A DNA stretch of 5,884 nt from assembly GCA_035298385.1 (NCBI GenBank), contig DATGYC010000285.1, positions 1 through 5,884 of the forward strand, given 5' to 3'. Every line of letters starts with the position of its first letter. Position 1 is the stretch's first letter. The DNA is from DATGYC01 sp035298385 (GTDB lineage: Bacteria > Bacillota > Sulfobacillia > Symbiobacteriales > Symbiobacteriaceae). The translations under genes and the position numbers were made by a program. A model generated the notes under the pieces. It was given only the letters and a program-made list of their open reading frames with translations, was not told the origin of the DNA and did not search any database. Below are positions 1 through 5,884 of this stretch, one piece after another.

Positions 1-61
1 CCTCCCAGAACCATCACCCAACCCGAACAGAGGCAGGAGTTCCCCGCGCCTACCGTGAATA

Positions 62-70
62 TGGTATAAC
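62..70 (+). promoter_or_regulatory. Possible extended -10 promoter element
   Basis: The bases TGGTATAAC match an extended -10 element (TG-N-TATAAT) in five of six hexamer positions plus the TG. No good -35 hexamer lies 16-19 bases upstream (the region reads ttccccgc), which is tolerable for extended -10 promoters. It lies about 90 bases ahead of the glycosyltransferase start and would begin transcription near 76-78. A short inverted repeat, TACC at 51-54 and GGTA at 63-66, overlaps the element and could be an operator, but four base pairs are easily chance. Seen in sequence by motif only. Confidence 0.35.
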
Positions 71-85
71 GGCCCATTCGGGCTG
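70..85 (+). other. Small GC hairpin in the leader of the first operon
   Basis: CGGCCC (70-75) and GGGCTG (80-85) can pair as a six-base stem, one pair being G-T, around an ATTC loop. No T-run follows, so it is not a convincing terminator for an upstream gene. If transcription starts at the -10 element just before it, the hairpin would sit at or across the 5' end of the mRNA. It may have no function. Confidence 0.25.
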
Positions 86-148
86 GAAATCTTAGTTGAA
101 TGGAGTCGGGGCGCTCTACCTACGTCGTCCCCTGCTCACCGACGGATC

Positions 149-155
149 GGAGGGG
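149..155 (+). promoter_or_regulatory. Ribosome binding site that decides the glycosyltransferase start
   Basis: GGAGGGG lies six bases before the TTG at 162, which is ideal spacing for a Shine-Dalgarno. The further upstream in-frame TTG at 96 has only a weak GGA at 85-87. The site would fall inside the coding region if 96 were used, and the 22 extra residues do not resemble a glycosyltransferase N terminus. The site therefore supports initiation at 162. Confidence 0.75.
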
Positions 156-161
156 AACTCT

Positions 162-803
162 TTGAAAATCGCCGCGGTCATCCCGGCGTACAACGAGGCG
201 CAGACGATCCAAACGGTGGTCATGACTACCCTAGCGGTACCGGCCATCAGCGAGGTCTTCGTTGTAAGCGACGGGTCCACGGACGAGACTGCCACCCTCG
301 CACGGGAGGCGGGCGCCCAGGTGATCGACCTGCCTGAGAACCAGGGCAAGGCCGCTGCCATGCGGGCTGGCGTCATGGCTTCCACCGCCGAGCAGATCCT
401 CTTCCTGGATGCCGATCTGACTGGCCTCACCCCCGTCCACATCAACACGCTGATCGGGCCCGTGCTTGCAGGCGAGGCCGAGATGGTCGTCGGGGTCTTT
501 GACGATGGTCGGTTCTCCACTGACCTCGCCCAGGTTGTCGCTCCATATCTCTCGGGGCAGCGCCTTGTGCCGCGCACGCTCCTTCTGGACATGTTCCGGG
601 ACCCGGAGATTGACCACGCCCGCTACGGGATTGAGGTCGCCATTACGCTTTACGCGAAGGAACTTGGACTCAGGGTCTCAGAGGTCTCACTGCCCGAGAT
701 GTCCCACCGGATGAAGGAAGAGAAGCTCGGGCTGGTGAAGGGGATGGCCGCCCGGCTAAAGATGTACTACGAAATCCTCAAGTACGTACAGCAAAAGAGA
801 TGA
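162..803 (+). CDS. Family 2 glycosyltransferase (GT-A fold), cytoplasmic
   Basis: This is a 213-residue protein from the TTG at 162 (MKIAAVIPAYNEA...). An alternative in-frame TTG at 96 would add 22 residues, but 162 has the GGAGGGG site at ideal spacing and puts the conserved beta strand right at the N terminus, as in the family. GT2 landmarks are the nucleotide-binding PAYNEA near residues 8-13, SDGSTDET at 36-43, and the metal and sugar-nucleotide DxD in FLDADL at 81-86. A later SGQRLVPR (131-138) and HRMKEEKLG (182-190) resemble the dolichyl-phosphate-mannose-synthase and glucosyl-3-phosphoglycerate-synthase-like branch. I see no signal peptide and no membrane segment, so it lacks the C-terminal anchor of many lipid-linked sugar transferases. 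The donor is presumably a nucleotide sugar; the acceptor cannot be told. The stop overlaps the ribosome binding region of the MgtC-like gene eight bases on, so the two are probably co-transcribed. Family assignment is sure; substrate is unknown. Confidence 0.88.
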   Translation: MKIAAVIPAYNEAQTIQTVVMTTLAVPAISEVFVVSDGSTDETATLAREAGAQVIDLPENQGKAAAMRAGVMASTAEQILFLDADLTGLTPVHINTLIGPVLAGEAEMVVGVFDDGRFSTDLAQVVAPYLSGQRLVPRTLLLDMFRDPEIDHARYGIEVAITLYAKELGLRVSEVSLPEMSHRMKEEKLGLVKGMAARLKMYYEILKYVQQKR

Positions 804-811
804 GTTAAGCC

Positions 812-1507
812 ATGATCGATCTGCTGCATGGCTTTCTCGGCAAGCTCGCCGAGACCGTCGGGCCGTTACTGCTAGCCGCCTTACTCGGTGGTGCGGTCGG
901 CCTTGAACGAGAAAGCCGGAATCGCCCCGCTGGCCTTCGTACTCACGTCCTGGTCTGTGTCGGCTCTGCGCTTCTGATGCAGCTCTCGATCGGCATGTGG
1001 CTCATGTCCTTTAGTTACGGCAACGGTGACCCGGGCCGCATTGCGGCCCAGGTCGTCAGCGGTATCGGCTTTTTGGGCGCCGGCACGATTATGCGCGACG
1101 GCGTCACCGTGCGCGGTCTCACAACGGCGGCCTCCGTCTGGGTGATCGCCGCGATTGGTCTGGCCGTTGGGGCAGGCTACTTCATGGAGGCGATCGCCAC
1201 CGCGGTGATCGTGGTGCTGACGCTGAAGACGCTCTCCGAGGTGGAGCGGCGATGGTTGGACAAGCGCGACAGCGCCGCCCTCGTGATCCACGTGACGGAT
1301 ACGCCCGGCCGTTTGGCCGACTTGGCTGACGTCTGTGGCCGCTTTGGCGCCAACATCAAGGCCGTAGCGATGCGCCCTGGCCCGGCTCCCGGCACGGTCG
1401 AGATTCACTTCGGTGTTCGCATGCAGGGACGCCACCCAGATCCCGTCGCCTTCATTGGGGAGTTAATGGGAGTGGAAGGGGTTATCTCGGTCACCGAAGA
1501 AGAGTAG
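812..1507 (+). CDS. MgtC/SapB family membrane protein with C-terminal ACT-like domain
   Basis: This 231-residue protein has about five hydrophobic segments (roughly residues 15-31, 43-66, 76-94, 104-122 and 124-140) followed by a soluble tail. Family signatures are GLERESRNRPAGLRTH (30-45), DPGRIAAQVVSGIGFLGAG (73-91) and VRGLTTAASVWVIAAIG (100-116). These are the conserved polar and glycine-rich motifs of the MgtC/SapB membrane domain. The tail (about 155-231, ALVIHVTDTPGRLADL... to VEGVISVTEE) has the beta-alpha-beta pattern and DTPGRLADLA turn of an ACT-like domain, as in full-length MgtC proteins. Salmonella MgtC is needed for growth in low magnesium and inside macrophages and inhibits the F-type ATP synthase. 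In environmental bacteria the role of homologues is mostly unknown, so magnesium or membrane-energy homeostasis here is inference. The ATG at 812 follows the previous stop by eight bases, with a modest GAGATGAG-like site overlapping that stop, which suggests translational coupling. The GC hairpin after the stop closes the unit. Confidence 0.93.
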   Translation: MIDLLHGFLGKLAETVGPLLLAALLGGAVGLERESRNRPAGLRTHVLVCVGSALLMQLSIGMWLMSFSYGNGDPGRIAAQVVSGIGFLGAGTIMRDGVTVRGLTTAASVWVIAAIGLAVGAGYFMEAIATAVIVVLTLKTLSEVERRWLDKRDSAALVIHVTDTPGRLADLADVCGRFGANIKAVAMRPGPAPGTVEIHFGVRMQGRHPDPVAFIGELMGVEGVISVTEEE

Positions 1508-1523
1508 TACACGCATCGCGCAA

Positions 1524-1553
1524 GGTGGGCGCCCAGACGAAGGGGCGCCCGCT
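1524..1553 (+). terminator. Likely intrinsic terminator after the MgtC-like gene
   Basis: Two copies of GGGCGCCC (1527-1534 and 1543-1550) form a perfect eight-pair GC stem around the loop AGACGAAG. Three further outer pairs, two of them G-T, extend the stem to 1524-1553. It starts 17 bases after the MgtC-like stop. The bases after it (ctctgttgcc) have only a few T residues, so the U-tract is weak. In a G+C-rich genome this is still the best candidate for the end of the first operon. Because each arm is itself a palindrome, the arms could also fold or bind a dimeric protein singly. Confidence 0.6.
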
Positions 1554-1561
1554 CTGTTGCC

Positions 1562-1567
1562 TAGAAT
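1562..1567 (+). promoter_or_regulatory. Possible -10 box for polC
   Basis: TAGAAT matches the TATAAT consensus in five of six positions and lies between the terminator hairpin and the polC ribosome binding site. It would start transcription near 1573-1576, leaving a leader of about 30 bases. The -35 position falls in the downstream arm and loop of the hairpin and shows no TTGACA-like hexamer, so support is weak. The alternative is read-through from the upstream operon. Confidence 0.25.
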
Positions 1568-1588
1568 AAGTTCAACGCTTACCCAAGT

Positions 1589-1595
1589 GAGGTGA
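1589..1595 (+). promoter_or_regulatory. Strong ribosome binding site of polC
   Basis: GAGGTGA matches the 16S anti-Shine-Dalgarno complement AAGGAGGTGA over seven bases and ends nine bases before the ATG at 1605. The last three bases are also an in-frame TGA for the polC frame (1593-1595). The ATG is therefore the first conventional start available, which fixes the N terminus. Confidence 0.8.
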
Positions 1596-1604
1596 CCCGG
1601 CCTG

Positions 1605-4600
1605 ATGGCCCAACCTGACTGGCTCCAACTGCTCGACCGGGCCTCCTTGCCCCCAGCGCTGCAGGCCTTTCTGGACGTCGCTGAGCTAACCCATGTCGTC
1701 GTGCGGGCGGACAGTAGCGCACTGCGGCTTCACCTGACCTCGCCCATTCGACTGCTGGCCAGCCTTCGGCCGCAACTGGCGGAGGCGATCGCGCGGGCCT
1801 GCTTCCCGGGATTGCCGGTCTCGATCGAACTCGCCATCAAGCTGAGCGCCCCGCCCGTTGATCCGACGGGCGCCCTCGCCGAGGCGTGGGGCGAGGTCTG
1901 TGATGCAGTCAAGGCCCAGATGCCACGCTGTACCGGCGTGCTCGACGCCTGCGAGTGGCAGCTTGACGGGCAGCATCTCCTTCTGACCTGCCAGACGGGC
2001 GCCCACGCGGACCTCATCCAGGGCGCTGGCGGTCTCGTCCTGCTCCAGGAGTTGATCGAGCAGGAGTTGGCCCTCCGGGTCACGGTGCGCGTCCATGCGC
2101 GCCCCAAGACGGAGAGCCCAGTCGCTGCTGCGGCGGAGAATGAACCCGCCGATCCCTTCAGCACGTCAGATGACTCCTCCCTGCCGCCTGAGCCGGTCTA
2201 CGCGGACCCGGCCCAGGCCCTTCACGCAGACTACTTTGGTGAATGGATGCAGCGCCAGACCGCCGAGGAGAAGCGCCTTCAGAAGGCTGGCGGCCAAGGC
2301 GGTGCCAAGGTGGGCGAGAACGGCCTCCTAAAGGGCCGTGCTATCCCGGCCGAGGCGGTGATCCGCGAGATCAGCACGATCACCGAGGAAGAGAATCGAC
2401 TGATCATCGAGGGTGAGATCGTCAATCTGGATACGCGCGACCTACGTTCGGGCCGCCAGTTGATCTCCTTCGGCGTGAGTGATCTCCTGCGCTCCCGGGA
2501 GGGCTCGCTTGGTGATACCCTGCCAGTCAAGCTCTTCCGCGACCCGGCGACGGAGCCCGACTACCTCTCCCAGCTCAAGAACGGCGTCTGGGTAAAGCTC
2601 CGCGGCAACGTCCAGGTGGACAAATTCTCCCAGGAGTTGACGATGCTGGCCGATGATCTGATGATCGGCAGCAGGCCCTCACGGCTCGATCCTTGGGAGG
2701 GTCCCAAGCGGATCGAACTGCACGCCCATACGACGATGTCGGCCATGGACGGCATGATCGATCCAGAGGAGCTGGTCAAGCGCGCGATCAAGTGGGGCCA
2801 CCCGGGCGTCGCCGTGACGGACCACGGTGTCACCCAGGCATTCCCGTCCGCGTCGCACGTTAAGCTCCCGGAGAACTTTAAGCTGATCTACGGCTGTGAG
2901 TTCTACCTGGTTGATGACGGCACCCCGATCATTCTCCGGCCGCCAAAGGGCGTGCCGTATGCCGAGGCTGACTTTGTCGTGCTCGACATCGAGACGACCG
3001 GCTTTTCGCCGATCGGCGATGATATCATCGAACTGGGCGCCGTCCGCTACAAGAACGGCGTCATCGGTGAATCGTTCCAACGCTTTGTCCGGCCCTCGAA
3101 GCCGATCCCGGAAGAGGTCCAGAAGCTAACGAACATCACGCCTGACATGGTCGTGGACGCCCCGGAGCCGGCCGTGGCCCTGCGGGAGTTCTTTGACTTC
3201 ATTGGCGATGCCATCATCGTTGCCCATAACGCAACCTTCGACTACTCCTTCCTGCGCTATCACCGGATGAAGCATCTGGGCGAGGAGTTCGCGAACCCCG
3301 TGCTTGATACGTTGATCCTGGGCCGTTCGATGATGCCGCATATGCGCTCGCACACACTGGCGGCCCTGACCAAGGAGTTGCAGGTCGAGCTCGTCTCGCA
3401 CCACCGGGCCGACTCGGACGCCAAGACGGCAGCGATGGTGATGACCAAGCTGCTGGAGAAGGCCGAAGGAATCGTGACGGTCGAGGACCTGAACAATCTG
3501 ACGGCCGGGATGAACGTCGAGCAGCTTCGCCCCTATCATGTCAGCTGTCTGGTTAAGCAGCAGCCCGGCATGAAGAACCTCTATAAGCTGATCACCAAGT
3601 CCCACATTGAGTACTACAACCGGACTCCCCGCGTGCCGCGGACGGAGCTGGCGAAGCATCGCGAGGGGCTCTTGATCGGCTCAGCGACCTACGGGGGCGC
3701 CCTCTACGACGCCCTCCTACGCGGCCTGCCCGAGGCCGAACTCGAGCAACTCGTCGACTGGTACGACTACCTGGAGGTCCTCCCCCGGGACTGCCTCCGC
3801 TTCCTCGTCGAGAGCGGGCAGGTCAACTCGGAGGAGCAGCTCCTGCAGATGAACCGGACGATCGTCGAACTCGGCGAACGGATGGGCAAGCCGGTTGTGG
3901 CTGTCTCGGACGCCCACTTCATGGAGCCTTACCAGCAGATCTTCCGCCGGATCCTCAAGGGCGGCATCGGCTTCCGTGACGAGCATGACGCCCCGTTCTA
4001 CCTGCGGACGACTGCGGAGATGATGCAGGAGTTCGCCTACCTTGGACCTGAGCGCTGCGAAGCGGTCGTCATCACCAACACCCACAAGATCGCGGCGATG
4101 ATCGATAACGTCCACCCGGTGCCGAACAAGCTCTTCCCGCCTGTGCTGGAAGGCTCGGAGGTGCAGACCCGCGAGCTCTCCTATGTGAAGGCGAAGCGCT
4201 TTTACGGCGACCCGTTGCCGGAGAAGGTGGGCGCCCGCCTGGAGAAGGAGCTCAAGGCGATCATCGGCAACGGCTTCGCCGTCTCGTACTACATCTCGCA
4301 TCTTCTGGTCAAGAAGTCCAATGAGATGGGCTACCTGGTCGGCTCCCGAGGTTCGGTCGGCTCTTCGTTTGTCGCTTGGGCGATGGATATCACGGAGGTG
4401 AACGCCCTTCCGCCGCACTACGTCTGCACCGATTGCCACTACATTGAGTGGCATGACGACGGCAAGACCGGCTCCGGCTTCGACCTGCCCCGCAAGGACT
4501 GCCCGAACTGCCATACGCCGATGTATCGGGACGGCCAGGATATCCCCTTCGAGACCTTCCTGGGCTTCAAGGGTGACAAGGTCCCTGATATCGATCTGAA

Positions 4601-5884
4601 CTTCTCGGGCGATGTGCAAGGGAAGATCCAGAAGTACTCGGAAGAGCTCCTGGGTGGCGAGAAGTACGTCTTCAAGGCCGGCACCGTCGGCACGATCGCA
4701 GACAAGACCGCCTACGGCATGGTGAAGGGCTGGCTGGAGGATACGAACCGCCCAGGCCTGCGGGAGGCGCATGTCGGCTTCCTGGCCTCGGGTGTTGCCG
4801 GTGTCAAGCGGACGACCGGCCAGCACCCAGGCGGCATGGTCGTCTGCCCGGTCGGCATGGAGATCGAGGAGGTCACACCGGTCCAGTTCCCGGCGGATGA
4901 TAAGAAGTCCGGGGTCAAGACGACCCACTACGACTATCACTCCTTCGAGCAGGCCCTGATGAAGCTCGATATTCTGGGACACGATGATCCGACGATGCTG
5001 AAGATGCTCCAGGACCTCTACCGGGCCAAGACCGGAAACATGACCTGGGATATCCGGACCGCCGAGATCGACGACCCGGAAGTCCTGCGCCTCTTCTCCA
5101 AGGGCGGAAATCGCCCGCTCGGCATCCCGGATGGCTCGCTCTCCTTTGATCTGGGCACGATCGTGCTGCCGGAGATGGGCACTCGCTTCGTCCGACAGAT
5201 GCTGATGGAGACCTCGCCCACGAACTTCTCGGACCTGGTCCGCATCTCGGGCCTCTCACACGGGACGGACGTCTGGACGAACAACGCCCAGGACCTGATC
5301 AAGCAAGGCACCTGCACCCTGCAGACCTGCATCCCCTGCCGTGACGATATCATGGTCTACTTGATGTACCAGGGGATGGACCCTGCCTTCGCCTTTAAGA
5401 TCATGGAGTCGGTCCGTAAGGGTAAGGGCGTCGCCCCGGACATGGAAGAGGGCATGAAGGCTGCCAACGTCCCGGATTGGTATATCCAGTCCTGCAAGAC
5501 GATCAAGTACATGTTCCCAAAGGCCCACGCAGCGGCCTACGTCCTCTCCTGTCTGCGCATCGCCTGGTTCAAGGTCCATGAGCCGCTCCTCTTCTACGCC
5601 ACCTACTTCTCAGTCCGCGCAGGCGCCATTGACGCCGAACTGATTACAAAGGGACCGGAGGCGGTGCGCCGCTACATCGAGGAGATCGAGGCGAAGGGCC
5701 GCGAGGCCTCGCCGAAGGAGAAGGACTCCTTGACGGAGTACGAACTGGTCGAGGAGGCGTTTAAGCGGGGAATCCGCTTTGCCAAGATCGATCTGTATCA
5801 ATCGGACGCGTTCGGCTATCAGATCCTGCCTGAGAATCGGCTGCTCTGTCCGTTCAACTCCCTGGCCGGCCTGGGCGACAACGC
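1605..5884 (+). CDS. polC: PolC-type DNA polymerase III alpha subunit (partial, 3' end cut by window)
   Basis: This is the replicative, proofreading DNA polymerase of Gram-positive type. The frame is open for 1426 codons and runs off the edge at the PFNSLAGLGDN motif. Bacillus subtilis PolC is about 1437 residues and ends some 55 residues after that motif, so this one is slightly longer. Domains in order: N-terminal domain 1 to about 165; variable Glu/Pro/Ala linker to about 245; OB fold about 246-355 (IIEGEIVNLDTRDLRSGR, VKLFRD, GVWVKLRG); PHP part one about 365-450 (HAH 373-375, D382, TDHG 405-408, E432); inserted DnaQ-like exonuclease about 455-625 with DEDDh residues D461, E463, D546, H600, D605; PHP part two from about 635 (H645, D769, H771); GSRGSVGSS 913-921; zinc module C941, C944, C966, C969; polymerase aspartates D995 and D997 in DIDLNFSG and D1122 in KLDILGHDD; SGLSHGTDVW 1215-1224; YMFPKAHAAAY 1302-1312. 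All placed active-site residues are present and no frameshift is seen. It would act at the fork with the beta clamp and clamp loader, normally beside a DnaE-type enzyme encoded elsewhere. Its start is set by GAGGTGA at 1589-1595. Confidence 0.98.
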   Translation, partial: MAQPDWLQLLDRASLPPALQAFLDVAELTHVVVRADSSALRLHLTSPIRLLASLRPQLAEAIARACFPGLPVSIELAIKLSAPPVDPTGALAEAWGEVCDAVKAQMPRCTGVLDACEWQLDGQHLLLTCQTGAHADLIQGAGGLVLLQELIEQELALRVTVRVHARPKTESPVAAAAENEPADPFSTSDDSSLPPEPVYADPAQALHADYFGEWMQRQTAEEKRLQKAGGQGGAKVGENGLLKGRAIPAEAVIREISTITEEENRLIIEGEIVNLDTRDLRSGRQLISFGVSDLLRSREGSLGDTLPVKLFRDPATEPDYLSQLKNGVWVKLRGNVQVDKFSQELTMLADDLMIGSRPSRLDPWEGPKRIELHAHTTMSAMDGMIDPEELVKRAIKWGHPGVAVTDHGVTQAFPSASHVKLPENFKLIYGCEFYLVDDGTPIILRPPKGVPYAEADFVVLDIETTGFSPIGDDIIELGAVRYKNGVIGESFQRFVRPSKPIPEEVQKLTNITPDMVVDAPEPAVALREFFDFIGDAIIVAHNATFDYSFLRYHRMKHLGEEFANPVLDTLILGRSMMPHMRSHTLAALTKELQVELVSHHRADSDAKTAAMVMTKLLEKAEGIVTVEDLNNLTAGMNVEQLRPYHVSCLVKQQPGMKNLYKLITKSHIEYYNRTPRVPRTELAKHREGLLIGSATYGGALYDALLRGLPEAELEQLVDWYDYLEVLPRDCLRFLVESGQVNSEEQLLQMNRTIVELGERMGKPVVAVSDAHFMEPYQQIFRRILKGGIGFRDEHDAPFYLRTTAEMMQEFAYLGPERCEAVVITNTHKIAAMIDNVHPVPNKLFPPVLEGSEVQTRELSYVKAKRFYGDPLPEKVGARLEKELKAIIGNGFAVSYYISHLLVKKSNEMGYLVGSRGSVGSSFVAWAMDITEVNALPPHYVCTDCHYIEWHDDGKTGSGFDLPRKDCPNCHTPMYRDGQDIPFETFLGFKGDKVPDIDLNFSGDVQGKIQKYSEELLGGEKYVFKAGTVGTIADKTAYGMVKGWLEDTNRPGLREAHVGFLASGVAGVKRTTGQHPGGMVVCPVGMEIEEVTPVQFPADDKKSGVKTTHYDYHSFEQALMKLDILGHDDPTMLKMLQDLYRAKTGNMTWDIRTAEIDDPEVLRLFSKGGNRPLGIPDGSLSFDLGTIVLPEMGTRFVRQMLMETSPTNFSDLVRISGLSHGTDVWTNNAQDLIKQGTCTLQTCIPCRDDIMVYLMYQGMDPAFAFKIMESVRKGKGVAPDMEEGMKAANVPDWYIQSCKTIKYMFPKAHAAAYVLSCLRIAWFKVHEPLLFYATYFSVRAGAIDAELITKGPEAVRRYIEEIEAKGREASPKEKDSLTEYELVEEAFKRGIRFAKIDLYQSDAFGYQILPENRLLCPFNSLAGLGDN

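Noticed and set aside
1..161. Possible end of an upstream gene or an RNA gene at the left edge
   Set aside because: No frame shows a recognisable C terminus, no cloverleaf or riboswitch-like pairing is evident, and the only hairpin (70-85) has no T-run.
116..617. Minus-strand frames opposite the glycosyltransferase
   Set aside because: The sense frame carries clear GT2 motifs (PAYNEA, SDGSTD, DAD), while the antisense products show none.
881..1435. Minus-strand 184-codon frame across the MgtC-like gene
   Set aside because: It is fully inside a well-recognised membrane-protein gene on the other strand; the His/Asp/Gly/Arg-rich translation is typical of an antisense shadow.
2095..2360. Compositionally odd Ala/Glu/Pro-rich stretch of PolC suspected as an insertion or fusion
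   Set aside because: It matches the position of the variable, charged linker between the N-terminal domain and OB fold in known PolC proteins, where sequence is normally unconserved.
1730..3129. Small frames on both strands inside the 5' half of polC
   Set aside because: The PolC frame is continuous from 1605 with the expected OB, PHP and exonuclease motifs in order. The others are out-of-frame readings of it, and I found no frameshift or stop.
3717..4982. A 421-codon open frame on the minus strand opposite polC
   Set aside because: It lies wholly antisense to the conserved PolC polymerase core, and its translation is low-complexity (rich in Leu, Val, Asp, Arg, His) with no recognisable domain. 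Long antisense frames are expected in G+C-rich genes with biased third positions.
5018..5801. Several minus-strand frames of 63-114 codons opposite the 3' part of polC
   Set aside because: They overlap one another and the highly conserved PolC sequence, have no family resemblance, and are explained by antisense codon bias.

Overview
The window is an ordinary piece of bacterial chromosome, all genes on the + strand, with fairly high G+C (around 60% by eye) and strong G/C preference at third codon positions. It holds the 3' neighbours-to-be of a replication gene: a family 2 glycosyltransferase (162-803), an MgtC/SapB-type membrane protein (812-1507), and a PolC-type replicative DNA polymerase III alpha subunit (from 1605, running off the right edge). 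PolC is the signature replicase of the Bacillota (Firmicutes in the broad sense), with scattered occurrence in Thermotogota, Fusobacteriota and a few other lineages. PolC plus high G+C and strong GGAGG-type ribosome binding sites suggests a high-G+C Bacillota lineage (for example Symbiobacteriia, Sulfobacillia, Limnochordia or Alicyclobacillaceae) or a close relative. The genus cannot be told from this sequence.

Layout. Positions 1-161 are a leader with no convincing gene. They contain an extended -10-like promoter element (62-70), a small GC hairpin just after it, and a clear Shine-Dalgarno (149-155) that fixes the glycosyltransferase start at the TTG at 162, rather than the further upstream in-frame TTG at 96. 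The glycosyltransferase and the MgtC-like gene are 8 bases apart and almost certainly one transcription unit. It is closed by a strong GC hairpin (1524-1553) built from two copies of the self-palindromic octamer GGGCGCCC. polC follows with its own excellent Shine-Dalgarno (1589-1595). A TAGAAT box (1562-1567) between hairpin and gene may be a promoter.

The polC reading frame is open for 1426 codons from its ATG to the window edge and lacks only the last few dozen codons. It shows the complete Gram-positive PolC architecture: N-terminal domain, OB fold, PHP domain split by an inserted DEDDh proofreading exonuclease, zinc-binding Cys4 module, and polymerase core with its catalytic aspartates. 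All exonuclease, PHP and polymerase catalytic or ligand positions that I can place are intact, so it should be a working replicase.

The genes do not form an obvious pathway. The first two look like a small envelope or membrane operon that happens to precede polC. I see no tRNA, rRNA, CRISPR, insertion sequence or phage feature, and no evidence of an undescribed system. The findings concern start choice, gene context and small sequence peculiarities.
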